Of a stretch of 61,601 nt of DNA, positions 26,828-36,584 are shown one piece after another. Source of the stretch: Gemmobacter caeni (GTDB taxonomy: Bacteria; Pseudomonadota; Alphaproteobacteria; Rhodobacterales; Rhodobacteraceae). The DNA lies in assembly GCF_003054195.1 (NCBI RefSeq), contig NZ_QBKP01000022.1, forward strand, positions 1-61,601. The letters run 5' to 3'. The notes below the pieces were generated by a model that did no database searches, was not told where the DNA came from, and saw only the letters and a list, made by a program, of their open reading frames with translations. The number at the start of each line of letters is the position of its first letter. Position 1 is the first letter of the stretch. Made by a program: the position numbers and the translations under genes.

Positions 26828-28735
26828 ATGCCGCACACCCCAGCCCGCCCGATCCGCCGCAAGTTTCATCCGATGCGGGTGATCGGGCCGGGGTTGCTGG
26901 CGGTTGTGGCGGCAGCGCCTGTTTCGGCCGAGGAAAAGGTGATCCATGCGCATGGCATCTCGACCTTCGGGGATCTGAAATATCCGGTCGATTTCGCGCA
27001 TTTCGACTATGTGAATCCGGATGCGCCCAAGGGCGGCACCATGAGCTTTCGTGGCACCGGCGCCAGCTCTACCTTCAACAGCCTGAATCCCTTCATCCTG
27101 AAAGGCGAACCTGCGCAGGGGCTTGGGCTGCTTTATGACAGCCTGATGAGCGGTTCGCCCGACGAACCCGATGCCTCTTACGGGCTGGTGGCGTCCAGCC
27201 TCGAATACCCCGAAGACAGGTCGTGGGTGATCTTCAACATGCGCCCCGAGGCAACCTTTTCGGATGGTGAGCCGATCACGGCGGCGGATGTGGTATTCAC
27301 CTACGAGGTGCTGCTGGACAAGGGCGCGCCCAGCTACAAGGTGGCGCTCAAGGACATTGAAAAGGTCGAGGCGCTGGACCCGCATCGCGTGAAGTTCACC
27401 TTCCGGCCCGGCGTCGCCACCCGTGACCTGCCCGCACTGGCGGGGGGGCTGTCGATCCTGCCGAAACATTATTACGATAAGGTGGATTTCACCGCCTCGA
27501 CGCTGGTGCCGCCGGTCGGCTCGGGTCAGTTTGTGGTGAAGGATGTGAAGCCCGGACGGTCGATCACCTATTGCCGTAACCCCGATTACTGGGGTGCCAG
27601 CCTGCCGGTGAACATCGGGGGTGCGAATTTCGACTGCTACACCTACGAATACTACGCCGATACCACGGCGGCCTTCGAGGCGTTCAAATCCGGTGGCTAT
27701 CTGTTGCAGCAGGAGTTTTCCTCGCTGATCTGGGCAACGGCCTATGATTTTCCCGCGCTGAAGAAGGGCTGGGTCAAGCGCGAGGAACTGGCCGACAACA
27801 ACCCCTCGGGCACGCAGGGCTTCTGGTTCAACCTGCGGCGCGAGAAGTTTGCCGATCCGCGGGTGCGGCAGGCGCTGGGCATGATGTTCAACTTCGAATG
27901 GTCGAACCAGACGCTGTTCTTCGATCTTTACAAACGCACCGACAGCTTCTTTGAAAACTCGCCCCTGCAAGCCGAGGGCCTGCCAGAGGGCGAGGAGCTT
28001 GCGGTGCTGGAGCAATTCCGCGACCGGCTGCCGCCTGAAATCTTCACCGAACCGGCCTACGAGCCGCCGGTTTACGAGGCGACAGACCCCGCGACCGGCA
28101 AGCTGCGGCAGCTTGATCGCAAGATCCTGCGCCAGGCCTCTGCCCTGATGGACGAGGCGGGCTGGAAAGTGGGCGAGGGCGGGCTGCGCCGCAATGACAA
28201 GGGGCAGGTGTTCACGCTGGAATTCATCGAGGATCAGCCTTCGTTCGATCGCGTGCTGAACCCCTATATCGCCAACCTCAGGGCCTTGGGCATCGACGCA
28301 CGGCTGACCCATATCGACGCGGCGCAGATGCAGCAGCGGCAAGAGGATTTCGAATACGACATCATCAGCGGTCGTTTCGTGATGTCGCAAACCCCTTCGG
28401 TCGAATTGCGCCAGTTCTTCACCACCGAATCCGCCGATGCCAAGGGCTCGGCCAATCTCAGCGGGGTTGCCGATCCGGTGCTGGACGACCTGGTCGAACT
28501 GGTCATCGCCTCGAAAACCCGCGAGGAACTGACTGTGCGCGCCAAGGCGCTGGACCGGGTGCTGCGGTTCAAGCAGATCTGGGTGCCGAACTGGTACAGC
28601 GGCAAGTATCTGGTCGCCTATTGGGATGTCTTCGGCCGCCCGCCGGAGCAGCCGCCCTATTCGCGCGGCGACGGGTTGTGGTGGATGGACGAGGCGAAGC
28701 TGGGCGTCATGAAGGCCCAGGGGGCGCTGCGCTGA
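26828..28735 (+). CDS. yejA: Peptide/oligopeptide ABC transporter substrate-binding protein (YejA-like)
   Basis: A 635-residue periplasmic binding protein. A signal peptide ends at VSA (about residue 36) before [10 protein letters not shown]. The SBP_bac_5 fold is visible, with [15 protein letters not shown], and [20 protein letters not shown]. The ATG at 26828 follows GCAGGAGA. The family (YejA) imports peptides, and in enteric bacteria the antibiotic microcin C. It is the first gene of a four-gene operon; the yejB start is 1 bp after its stop. Confidence 0.92.
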   Translation: MPHTPARPIRRKFHPMRVIGPGLLAVVAAAPVSAEEKVIHAHGISTFGDLKYPVDFAHFDYVNPDAPKGGTMSFRGTGASSTFNSLNPFILKGEPAQGLGLLYDSLMSGSPDEPDASYGLVASSLEYPEDRSWVIFNMRPEATFSDGEPITAADVVFTYEVLLDKGAPSYKVALKDIEKVEALDPHRVKFTFRPGVATRDLPALAGGLSILPKHYYDKVDFTASTLVPPVGSGQFVVKDVKPGRSITYCRNPDYWGASLPVNIGGANFDCYTYEYYADTTAAFEAFKSGGYLLQQEFSSLIWATAYDFPALKKGWVKREELADNNPSGTQGFWFNLRREKFADPRVRQALGMMFNFEWSNQTLFFDLYKRTDSFFENSPLQAEGLPEGEELAVLEQFRDRLPPEIFTEPAYEPPVYEATDPATGKLRQLDRKILRQASALMDEAGWKVGEGGLRRNDKGQVFTLEFIEDQPSFDRVLNPYIANLRALGIDARLTHIDAAQMQQRQEDFEYDIISGRFVMSQTPSVELRQFFTTESADAKGSANLSGVADPVLDDLVELVIASKTREELTVRAKALDRVLRFKQIWVPNWYSGKYLVAYWDVFGRPPEQPPYSRGDGLWWMDEAKLGVMKAQGALR

Positions 28736-28736
28736 C

Positions 28737-29903
28737 ATGGGCGCCTATCTGCTGCGCAGGCTTCTGCTGATCATTCCGACCCTGCTCGGGATCATGGTCA
28801 TCAATTTCGTGCTGACCCAGTTCGTGCCCGGCGGGCCGGTGGAACAGGTTCTGGCCCGGCTGGATGGCGCGGGCGATGCCTTTCAGTCGATTTCCGGCGG
28901 GGGCGGAGATGCCGGGTCGGGCGGGGCGCCCGCAGCGGGGGCGGGCAACGAGTCCGGCTATATCGGTGCGCGCGGTCTGCCCGCCGATTTCATTGATGAT
29001 CTGGAGGCGCAGTTCGGCTTTGCCCGTATCATCTGTGCCGAGGGTTATACCGGCCCGGTCAGCACCCGCGCGCCCGAATGCCACAAGGAGCCGATCCCGC
29101 TGCTGGAACGCTTTGGAATCATGATGGGCAATTACCTGCGCTTCGATTTCGGCGAAAGCTACTTCCGGTCGATCAGCGTCACCGATCTGGTGCTGGAAAA
29201 GATGCCGGTCTCGATCACGCTGGGCCTGTGGTCCACGCTGATTGCCTATCTGATTTCCATTCCGCTGGGCATCCGCAAGGCGGTGCGCGACGGGTCTGCT
29301 TTCGACACCTGGACCTCGGCCATGATCATCGTGGGCTATGCGATTCCGGGCTTCCTGTTTGCCATCCTGCTGCTGGTTTTGTTCGCGGGCGGCTCTTACT
29401 GGCAGTGGTTCCCGCTCAGGGGCCTCACCTCGGATGGATGGAGCCAGATGAGCCTCTGGGGCAAGATCACGGATTACCTGTGGCATATCGTGCTGCCGGT
29501 CACCGCCTCCACCATTTCCAGCTTTGCCACACTGACGCTCCTGACGAAAAACAGCTTTCTGGATGAAATCCGCAAGCAATATGTGATGACGGCACGGGCC
29601 AAGGGGCTGACGGAAAGCCGTGTGCTGTATGGCCATGTGTTCCGCAATGCCATGCTGATCGTCATCGCCGGTTTTCCGGCGGTCTTCATCAGCGTGTTCT
29701 TCGGCGGGTCCATCATCATCGAGACGATCTTCTCGCTGGATGGCCTTGGTCGCCTTGGCTTCGAGGCGGCGGTGAACCGCGATTATCCGGTGCTGTTCGG
29801 GACGCTGTTCATCTTCGGGCTGATGGGGCTGGTGGTCGGGATCATTTCTGACATGACCTATGTGCTGGTCGATCCGCGCATTGATTTTGAGCGGAGGGGC
29901 TGA
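28737..29903 (+). CDS. yejB: Peptide ABC transporter permease (YejB-like)
   Basis: A 388-residue inner-membrane permease of the BPD family. TM1 (about 8-30) is followed by a long periplasmic insert rich in Gly (about 42-120), typical of YejB. Five more helices follow, with the permease signature near [17 protein letters not shown]. It forms the pore with YejE. It starts 1 bp after yejA and ends 2 bp before yejE. Confidence 0.92.
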   Translation: MGAYLLRRLLLIIPTLLGIMVINFVLTQFVPGGPVEQVLARLDGAGDAFQSISGGGGDAGSGGAPAAGAGNESGYIGARGLPADFIDDLEAQFGFARIICAEGYTGPVSTRAPECHKEPIPLLERFGIMMGNYLRFDFGESYFRSISVTDLVLEKMPVSITLGLWSTLIAYLISIPLGIRKAVRDGSAFDTWTSAMIIVGYAIPGFLFAILLLVLFAGGSYWQWFPLRGLTSDGWSQMSLWGKITDYLWHIVLPVTASTISSFATLTLLTKNSFLDEIRKQYVMTARAKGLTESRVLYGHVFRNAMLIVIAGFPAVFISVFFGGSIIIETIFSLDGLGRLGFEAAVNRDYPVLFGTLFIFGLMGLVVGIISDMTYVLVDPRIDFERRG

Positions 29904-29905
29904 CC

Positions 29906-31012
29906 ATGGCGCTTTCGCCGCTGAACCAGCGCCGCTGGCGCAATTTCAAGGCCAATCGCCGGGCCTTCTGGTCGCTGTGGATTTTTGCCGTGCTGTTCGG
30001 CCTGTCACTGGGAGCGGAGCTGATCGCCAATGACAAGCCGCTGCTGGTCAGTTTCAAGGGGGAGTATTACACGCCCTTCCTGAAGTTCTACCCCGAAACC
30101 ACCTTCGGCGGCGACTTCCAGACCGAAGCCGCCTATCGAGACCCCGAGGTGCAATGCCTGATCGTCGCGCAGGGGGCGGAAGCCTGCTGGGACGATCCTG
30201 AAGGGGTGCTGACGCAGGCCAGGGCCGGTGCGGTGGACGGGCAGCCGGTGGTGCCCGGCTGGCTGCTTTGGGCACCGATCCCCTACAGCTATAACACGAT
30301 CAACGATCTGGGCGGGGCTGCGCCTTCGGCCCCCGATGCGCAGCACTGGCTGGGCACTGATGACACCGCGCGCGATGTGCTGGCGCGGGTGATCTATGGC
30401 TTCCGCCTGTCGATCAGTTTCGCCCTGATCGTGACCGCGCTGACCAGTGTCATCGGTATCGCGGCAGGGGCGGTGCAGGGCTATTTTGGTGGCTGGGTCG
30501 ATCTGACCTTCCAGCGCGTGATTGAAATCTGGGGCGCCACGCCCTCGCTTTACATCATCATCATCGTCGGCGCGATCTGGCAGATGAGCTTCTGGCTCCT
30601 GATCGGGCTGATGGTGCTGTTTGGCTGGACCTCGCTGATCGGCGTGGTGCGGGCCGAATTCCTGCGCGCGCGCAATTTTGAATATGTGCGCGCGGCGCGG
30701 GCGCTGGGCGTACCTGACCGGGTGATCATGGTGCGCCATGTGCTGCCCAATGCGATGGTCGCGACGCTGACCATGCTGCCCTTCCTTGTCACCGGCACCA
30801 TTGGCACGCTAGCCGCGCTGGATTTTCTGGGCTTTGGTTTGCCAGCCTCGGCCCCCTCGCTGGGCGAGTTGACGCAACAGGCCAAGGACAACCTTCAAGC
30901 ACCCTGGCTGGCCTTTACCGCCTTCACCACCTTCGCCCTGATGCTGTCGCTGCTGGTTTTCATCTTTGAAGGCGTGCGCGATGCTTTCGACCCCAGAAAG
31001 ACCTTCCGATGA
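29906..31012 (+). CDS. yejE: Peptide ABC transporter permease (YejE-like)
   Basis: A 368-residue permease with the N-terminal OppC-type segment (RRWRNFKANRRAFWSLW). A periplasmic insert of about 140 residues lies between TM1 and TM2, and the C-terminal five helices carry AARALGVPDRVIMVRHVLPN, the contact to the ATPase. It pairs with YejB. Its stop overlaps the yejF start by 4 bp. Confidence 0.92.
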   Translation: MALSPLNQRRWRNFKANRRAFWSLWIFAVLFGLSLGAELIANDKPLLVSFKGEYYTPFLKFYPETTFGGDFQTEAAYRDPEVQCLIVAQGAEACWDDPEGVLTQARAGAVDGQPVVPGWLLWAPIPYSYNTINDLGGAAPSAPDAQHWLGTDDTARDVLARVIYGFRLSISFALIVTALTSVIGIAAGAVQGYFGGWVDLTFQRVIEIWGATPSLYIIIIVGAIWQMSFWLLIGLMVLFGWTSLIGVVRAEFLRARNFEYVRAARALGVPDRVIMVRHVLPNAMVATLTMLPFLVTGTIGTLAALDFLGFGLPASAPSLGELTQQAKDNLQAPWLAFTAFTTFALMLSLLVFIFEGVRDAFDPRKTFR

Positions 31013-32592
31013 GCGTTCTGTCCGTTGAAAAGCTGAACGTGCGCTTTCGGCAGGACGGCCGCATCGTCCATGCGGTGCGGGATGTGAGCTTCAGCGTCGA
31101 CCGGGGCGAGACGGTCGCGCTGGTGGGGGAAAGCGGGTCGGGCAAGTCGGTGACGGCGCTGTCCACCGTGGGACTTTTGCCTGACAGCGCGATGATGGAG
31201 GGCTCCATCACCTATCAGGGCACGCAAATGGTGGGCGCGCCCGAGGCGGATCTGCGCCGTATCCGGGGCAATGACATCAGCTTCATCTTTCAGGAGCCGA
31301 TGACCAGCCTGAACCCGCTGCACACGATCGAAAAGCAGCTGACCGAAAGCCTTGCGCTGCATCAGGGGCTGCGGGGACAGGCGGCGCGGGCGCGGGTTGT
31401 CGATCTGTTGAACAAGGTCGGTATCCGCGATGCCGAAAGCCGGCTGGGATCTTATCCGCATCAGCTTTCGGGTGGGCAGCGGCAGCGCGTGATGATCGCC
31501 ATGGCACTGGCCAACGGGCCGGAACTGCTGATCGCGGATGAGCCGACCACCGCGCTCGATGTGACGATTCAGGCGCAGATCCTTGACCTTCTGGCGGATC
31601 TGAAGCGCAGCGAAGGGTTGTCGATGCTGTTCATCACGCATGATCTGGGGATCGTGCGGCGCATCGCCGACCGTGTCTGCGTGATGAAGGACGGCGAGGT
31701 TGTCGAACAGGGGCCCGCAGCCGAAATCTTTGCCAATCCGCAGCACCCCTATACCCGGAAGCTGCTGGCGGCAGAACCGAAGGGCCGCCCCGATCCGGTG
31801 CCCGAGGGTGCGCCCGAACTGGTGCGCACCGAAAACCTGCGCGTCTGGTTCCCGATCCACAGCGGCCTCATGCGCAAGGTCACCGGCCATGTGAAGGCGG
31901 TGAACGACGCAAGCCTCTCTGTCCGCGCGGGCGAGACGCTGGGCATCGTCGGTGAAAGCGGCTCTGGCAAGACGACGCTGGCGCTGGCCATCATGCGGCT
32001 GATCGGTTCGGAAGGGCGGATCGTGTTCATGGGCCAGGAAATCTCGGGCTGGCACAGCCGCCAGCTGCGCCCCTTGCGCCGTGACATGCAGATCGTGTTT
32101 CAGGACCCTTTCGGATCGCTCAGCCCCCGGATGACGGTGGAGGAGATCATTGCCGAAGGTCTGGGCGTTCACGGTCTTGAACCGGGTCGCAACCGGCGCG
32201 AGATGGTCAGCGACATCATGGTTGAGGTCGGGCTGGACCCGGCCGCCATGGGGCGTTACCCGCATGAATTTTCCGGCGGGCAGCGCCAGCGCATCGCGGT
32301 GGCACGCGCCATGATCCTGCGGCCGAAACTGGTGGTGCTGGATGAACCGACATCGGCGCTGGACATGACGGTGCAGGTGCAGATCGTCGACCTGCTGCGC
32401 GCGTTGCAGCGCAAATACGGCCTTGCCTATCTGTTCATCAGCCACGACCTGCGGGTGGTGCGGGCGCTGTCGCACAAGGTTCTGGTGATGCGGAATGGCG
32501 ACGTTGTGGAAGCCGGAGACGGGCAGGCGGTGTTCGAGACACCGCAAACCGAGTATACCCGTGCCCTGATGGCCGCCGCTTTCGGCGCGTGA
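31009..32592 (+). CDS. yejF: Peptide ABC transporter, fused double ATP-binding protein (YejF-like)
   Basis: A 527-residue protein with two ABC domains in one chain. Domain 1 (about 1-265): [31 protein letters not shown]. Domain 2 (about 270-527): [32 protein letters not shown]. Both sites look catalytically complete. It energises the YejB/YejE pore. It is the last transporter gene of the operon, with a glycosyltransferase gene 11 bp downstream. Confidence 0.94.
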   Translation: MSVLSVEKLNVRFRQDGRIVHAVRDVSFSVDRGETVALVGESGSGKSVTALSTVGLLPDSAMMEGSITYQGTQMVGAPEADLRRIRGNDISFIFQEPMTSLNPLHTIEKQLTESLALHQGLRGQAARARVVDLLNKVGIRDAESRLGSYPHQLSGGQRQRVMIAMALANGPELLIADEPTTALDVTIQAQILDLLADLKRSEGLSMLFITHDLGIVRRIADRVCVMKDGEVVEQGPAAEIFANPQHPYTRKLLAAEPKGRPDPVPEGAPELVRTENLRVWFPIHSGLMRKVTGHVKAVNDASLSVRAGETLGIVGESGSGKTTLALAIMRLIGSEGRIVFMGQEISGWHSRQLRPLRRDMQIVFQDPFGSLSPRMTVEEIIAEGLGVHGLEPGRNRREMVSDIMVEVGLDPAAMGRYPHEFSGGQRQRIAVARAMILRPKLVVLDEPTSALDMTVQVQIVDLLRALQRKYGLAYLFISHDLRVVRALSHKVLVMRNGDVVEAGDGQAVFETPQTEYTRALMAAAFGA

Positions 32593-32603
32593 CGAGGCAT
32601 TGC

Positions 32604-33830
32604 ATGAAAATTCTTTTCGTTCACCAGAATTTCCCTGCCCAGTTCCTGCATCTGGCACCGGAAATGCAGCGGCGTGGCCATGACTGCATCGCGCTGACGG
32701 ATACGACCAACAACCGAAGCTCTGAAATCCGGGTTGTGAAATATCGCCACAACAGCCCGGCGCCCGATCCGCAGGCCTGCCGTCTGGGCCGCAACTACAC
32801 ACAGATGAGCGACCGCGGCGTCACCGTGGCCCGCGCCGCGATGCAGATGCGCGAGCAGGGCTATGTTCCCGACGTGATCTTCGGCCATTCCGGCTGGGGC
32901 GAGACGCTGTTTCTGAAAGAGGTCTGGCCCGAGGCGAAGCTGCTGGTCTATGCCGAATTTTACTACAAGGGCCGTGGCGCGGATGTCGGGTTTGATCCCG
33001 AATTCGACCGCCCGAATTTCGATCAGGTCATCATCGCCCAGGGCCGCACCACGCATCTGGGGCAGGCGCTGCTGCATGCCGATGCAGGGTTGTCGCCGAC
33101 GCGCTGGCAGGCCAGCACCTATCCGCCGATCCTGCGAGAACGGATCAAGGTCATCTTCGACGGTGTGGATACCGGCGTGATGAAGCCCGATCCGACCGCA
33201 ACGCTGACGCTTCCGAATGGCAGGGTTCTGAAGGCGGGGGACGAGGTGCTGACCTTCGTGAACCGCAATCTGGAACCCTATCGCGGCTATCACACCTTCA
33301 TGCGGGCGCTGCCCGCCATCATGGCCGAACGGCCGGAGGCGCAGGTGGTGATCGTGGGCGGTGATGAGGTCAGCTATGGCCGTCCCGCGCCCGAGGGCCA
33401 AAGCTGGAAGAACATCTATCTGGATCAGGTGAAGGACCGGCTGGATATGTCGCGGGTGCATTTCATGGGCAAGGTGCCGTATCCCACCTTTGTCAGCATG
33501 ATGCAGGTCAGCCGCGTGCACGCCTATCTGACCTATCCTTTCGTGCTGAGCTGGTCGATGCTGGAGGCGATGGGCGCCGGATGCATGGTCGTGGGCTCGC
33601 GCACCGCGCCGGTGGCCGAACTGATCGAAGACGGGGTGAATGGCCGTCTGGTCGATTTCTTCGATGTCGAGGGCTGGTCGAAGATGATCACCCGTGCGCT
33701 TGCGCGGCCCGAACGGTTCATGGACCTTCGACGCGCCGCGCGTGAAACCATTGTCAAAGGCTATGACCTGCGCACGGTCTGCCTGCCGCAGATGGTGGAG
33801 TGGGTGGAAAGCTTCGGCCCTTCGGCCTGA
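32604..33830 (+). CDS. Glycosyltransferase, GT4-like (GT-B fold)
   Basis: A 408-residue protein. The N terminus MKILFVHQNFPAQFLHLA is the GT-B Rossmann start. The C-terminal half has NRNLEPYRGYHTFMRALP and VVIVGGDEVSYG, then SWSMLEAMGAGCMVVGS with the conserved Glu of the E-x7-E motif. The ATG at 32604 is chosen over a frame extension into yejF. It probably transfers a sugar to a surface polysaccharide or lipid. It lies 11 bp after yejF, so co-transcription is possible. Confidence 0.88.
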   Translation: MKILFVHQNFPAQFLHLAPEMQRRGHDCIALTDTTNNRSSEIRVVKYRHNSPAPDPQACRLGRNYTQMSDRGVTVARAAMQMREQGYVPDVIFGHSGWGETLFLKEVWPEAKLLVYAEFYYKGRGADVGFDPEFDRPNFDQVIIAQGRTTHLGQALLHADAGLSPTRWQASTYPPILRERIKVIFDGVDTGVMKPDPTATLTLPNGRVLKAGDEVLTFVNRNLEPYRGYHTFMRALPAIMAERPEAQVVIVGGDEVSYGRPAPEGQSWKNIYLDQVKDRLDMSRVHFMGKVPYPTFVSMMQVSRVHAYLTYPFVLSWSMLEAMGAGCMVVGSRTAPVAELIEDGVNGRLVDFFDVEGWSKMITRALARPERFMDLRRAARETIVKGYDLRTVCLPQMVEWVESFGPSA

Positions 33831-33856
33831 GGGTCAGGAATCGAGGGGAGCGGGGT

Positions 33857-34009
33857 TCAGGGGGCCACGCCCTCGCGCTCAAGGCATTCCTGCACCTTCC
33901 GCATCGCCGCCGCCAAGCCCGTCAGCGCCGCAAGCGTTCCTGCCAGGGCGGTCAGGTGTGTGCCGTTGCGCAGTGCGGCCTGCTGTTCGGGGTCGAGAAA
34001 CCAGATCAA
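33857..34009 (-). CDS. Small hypothetical protein, 50 residues
   Basis: Starts with TTG at 34009, preceded by GGTGAGG, and ends with TGA at 33857. The product (MIWFLDPEQQAALRNGTHLT... ending ECLEREGVAP) has coding-like composition, with an amphipathic Ala/Leu-rich middle. Its start overlaps the stop of the upstream remnant by TTGA, the pattern of translational coupling. No family recognised; small phage-type proteins look similar, but that is a guess. Confidence 0.45.
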   Translation of the reverse strand: MIWFLDPEQQAALRNGTHLTALAGTLAALTGLAAAMRKVQECLEREGVAP

Positions 34010-34254
34010 GCCGTCCTCACCGCCGAAAAAGTTCCGGTGAAGCGGGTGCTGTCAATCCTGATCGTCCCCGCCGCCTCGCCCGAGGTCGCGGTGCCGGGCA
34101 GAACCACCGTCCAGCCCTCGGCACTCGTCTGGGTTTCAACACCGCCCTGCGGTGCGGTGGCCGCACAGCGCAGCGCGATCCCGTCATGCCGGAGCGCAGC
34201 CTCTTTGCAGCGGCGGTCCGGCCCCCTCAGATCGCCGCGGAATGCTGGGCCTTG
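34006..34254 (-). pseudogene. Remnant of a small gene lacking a start codon
   Basis: The frame is open from 34254 to a TGA at 34006-34008 and translates, in its last 60 residues, to coding-like sequence (IALRCAATAPQGGVETQT, then WTVVLPGTATSGEAAGTI and RIDSTRFTG). No ATG, GTG or TTG occurs in frame, and its first part lies over the 3' end of hemN. It looks like the end of a gene whose start has been lost. Its stop overlaps the start of the 50-residue gene. Confidence 0.45.
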
Positions 34255-35582
34255 CTATGGTCATAGGCGTCGAAGGTGCGGGCTATCATCCGGGTCAGCG
34301 GGCGGGCGGGCACCGGGATGGACAGGCCGTCCGCATCGACACGCACCATTTCGCCGAACTGAGCCTTCGCCGCCGCGAACATGGCCGACAGCGCGGCGTC
34401 ATCGGTAGCGAAATCGCGGAGCAACTCTGCCCGCGAGACGTGGAAGTCGCACATCAGCGCCTCGATGATGCGGCCGCGCAGCTTGTCTTCACCGCTGAAC
34501 ACATGGCCGCGATGCGTGGTGAAATGCCCGGCGCGCACGGATTTGGTGTAATCCGAGGTGCCCGAGGCGTTCTGCGCATAGCCCTGCGGAAAGCGCGAGA
34601 TGCTGGAGGCACCAAGCCCCACCAGCACATCGGCACGGTCATCGGTATAGCCCTGGAAATTCCGCCGCAAGCCGCCGCTCCGGGCCGCTACCGCCAGCCC
34701 GTCATCAGGACGCGCGAAATGGTCGATGCCGATGGATTCGTATCCGTCCCAGTCGAACAGCTGCGCTGCTGTTTCAAACAGCTTCAGCCGCTCCTGCGGG
34801 GTTGGGATGGCATCCGAGGGGATAAGTTGCTGGCGACGGCTCATCCAAGGCACATGGGCGTAGCCGTAAAGTGCCACCCGGTCGGGGGAGAGTGTCAGCA
34901 ATTTCTGCACGCTGTCGGCAATCCGTGCCTGGGTCTGGTGCGGCAGCCCGTAAAGGATATCGGCATTGAGGCTGCGAACATCACGGTCACGGATCATGTC
35001 AGCGACACGTTTGGTCAGATCGTAAGGTTGGATACGGCCGATGGTGGCCTGAATTTCAGGGTCAAAATCCTGAACGCCGATCGAGGCGCGGTTCATCCCC
35101 GCTGCCGCCAGCGCGTCCAGCCGCACAGCATCCACCTCGTCGGGGTCAATCTCGACCGAAAACTCCGCGCCTTCGCCCATCGGCACCGCATCGAACACCG
35201 TTGCTGCCAGATCGCGGATCATGTCGGGCTTCAGCAGTGTCGGCGTGCCACCGCCCCAGTGCAGGCGGCTCAGATGCACGCCCTGCGGCAGATGCGCCTT
35301 CAAGAGCGCGATTTCTGCCTTCAGGGTCTGCACATAGGCCAGCACCGGCTCGTCGCTGGACGTGCCCTGCGTGCGGCAGGCGCAGAACCAGCACAGGCGC
35401 CGGCAGAACGGCACATGCAGATAGAGCGAGATTGCAGATCCGGCCGGAATCGTCTCGATCCAGCGGGTAAACAGCGCAGGGCTGACGTCGTTTCCGAAAT
35501 GCGGGGCCGTGGGGTAGCTGGTGTAGCGGGGCACACGCGCGTCGAAAAGACCGAGCCGGGTGAGTTGCGATTCCTTGTCCAT
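34227..35582 (-). CDS. hemN: Oxygen-independent coproporphyrinogen III oxidase
   Basis: A 451-residue radical-SAM enzyme. The iron-sulfur ligands are C60, C64 and C67 with C69 after them (the CxxxCxxCxC pattern of true HemN). PRYTSYPTA and HWGGGTPTLL are typical. It oxidatively decarboxylates coproporphyrinogen III for haem synthesis without oxygen. The ATG at 35582 has no Shine-Dalgarno sequence, and the FNR box and -10 element upstream place the predicted transcript start on the ATG itself. Confidence 0.96.
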   Translation of the reverse strand: MDKESQLTRLGLFDARVPRYTSYPTAPHFGNDVSPALFTRWIETIPAGSAISLYLHVPFCRRLCWFCACRTQGTSSDEPVLAYVQTLKAEIALLKAHLPQGVHLSRLHWGGGTPTLLKPDMIRDLAATVFDAVPMGEGAEFSVEIDPDEVDAVRLDALAAAGMNRASIGVQDFDPEIQATIGRIQPYDLTKRVADMIRDRDVRSLNADILYGLPHQTQARIADSVQKLLTLSPDRVALYGYAHVPWMSRRQQLIPSDAIPTPQERLKLFETAAQLFDWDGYESIGIDHFARPDDGLAVAARSGGLRRNFQGYTDDRADVLVGLGASSISRFPQGYAQNASGTSDYTKSVRAGHFTTHRGHVFSGEDKLRGRIIEALMCDFHVSRAELLRDFATDDAALSAMFAAAKAQFGEMVRVDADGLSIPVPARPLTRMIARTFDAYDHSKAQHSAAI

Positions 35583-35588
35583 GCCACT

Positions 35589-35594
35589 AGATTA
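35589..35594 (-). promoter_or_regulatory. Predicted hemN -10 element (TAATCT)
   Basis: On the minus strand TAATCT lies at -12 to -7 if transcription starts at 35582. Its first two bases and last base match TATAAT. The FNR box centre is then exactly at -41.5, the class II position. Confidence 0.5.
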
Positions 35595-35616
35595 GAAGGC
35601 GTAACGCGCAACAGCC

Positions 35617-35630
35617 TTGACCCAGATCAA
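35617..35630. promoter_or_regulatory. FNR box between hemN and fnrP
   Basis: TTGACCCAGATCAA matches the FNR consensus TTGAY-N4-RTCAA at all ten specified positions. It lies 35 bp upstream of the hemN ATG and 16 bp upstream of the fnrP ATG. For hemN the position is that of an activator. For fnrP a class II start would fall inside the gene, so any effect there would be repression. Confidence 0.85.
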
Positions 35631-35645
35631 GACCAGGAAACCGGG

Positions 35646-36392
35646 ATGCCGATGCAGGACATGCACCCAGTGCATCACGAGTGCGGGGATTGCCCCATCA
35701 GACACCGTGCGGTCTGTGCCCGCTGCGAGGCGGATGAGCTGTCGCGGCTGGAGCAGATCAAATATTACCGCTCCTATCAGGCCGGTCAGACGGTTGTCTG
35801 GTCGGGCGACCGGATGGATTTCGTGGCGTCCGTTGTCAGCGGTATCGCCACACTGACGCAGACGATGGAAGATGGCCGTCGCCAGATGGTCGGGCTGTTG
35901 CTGCCATCGGATTTCGTCGGGCGGCCCGGCCGGTCCACTGCGGCCTATGATGTGACGGCGACCACCGATCTGGTGATGTGCTGTTTCCGCAAGAAGCCGT
36001 TCGAGGACATGATGCTGTCCACGCCTCACATCGGCCAGCGCCTGCTGGAGATGACGCTGGACGAGCTGGACGCCGCGCGTGAATGGATGCTGCTTCTGGG
36101 GCGCAAGACGGCGCGGGAAAAGATCGCCTCGCTTCTGGCCATCATCGCCCGGCGCGACGCGACGCTGAAGCTGAAGGCGGCGAAGGGGCCGCTGGTGTTT
36201 GACCTGCCGCTGACGCGCGAGGAAATGGCCGATTATCTGGGCCTGACTCTGGAAACCGTCAGCCGCCAGATCTCGGCCCTGCGGCGTGAGGGGATCATCC
36301 TGCTGGATGGCAAGCGCCACGTCACCATCCCCGATTTCGACCTCCTGCTGGAAGAGGCGGGCGACGACAGCGACGGCGGCGTGCTGGGCTGA
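35646..36392 (+). CDS. fnrP: FNR-type oxygen-sensing transcription regulator (FnrP/FnrL)
   Basis: A 248-residue Crp/Fnr regulator. Cys13, Cys16, Cys24 and Cys27 at the N terminus and Cys112/113 in VMCCFRK provide [4Fe-4S] ligands. The HTH near the C terminus has LGLTLETVSRQISALRR with the FNR-type E-SR contacts. Without oxygen the cluster-bearing dimer binds FNR boxes. The ATG at 35646 is placed six bases after AGGAAA; Mets at 35652 and 35661 are alternatives. Targets in this window include hemN, usp and ccoN. Confidence 0.96.
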   Translation: MPMQDMHPVHHECGDCPIRHRAVCARCEADELSRLEQIKYYRSYQAGQTVVWSGDRMDFVASVVSGIATLTQTMEDGRRQMVGLLLPSDFVGRPGRSTAAYDVTATTDLVMCCFRKKPFEDMMLSTPHIGQRLLEMTLDELDAAREWMLLLGRKTAREKIASLLAIIARRDATLKLKAAKGPLVFDLPLTREEMADYLGLTLETVSRQISALRREGIILLDGKRHVTIPDFDLLLEEAGDDSDGGVLG

Positions 36393-36584
36393 CTTGCGCC
36401 CGGCGGCATCTTCCCTATGATTGCCGGGCGTTCCGTGCAGCGTCTTCGAGGACCCCGTGAAATCTGCGGACCGAACCATCTGAAGGACGCCCTGCGCCTT
36501 GTGGCAGGGCCATAGCGCATCGCCCTCGCGATTGCGCTTTCTTCGCCTGAGCGCGATTACCCTTGTCCATTCAGAGAACTGCAA

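Noticed and set aside
26036-28738. A 900-codon open frame on the minus strand opposite yejA
   Set aside because: Antisense to a complete YejA; the product is low-complexity Arg/Gly/His-rich and matches nothing recognisable.
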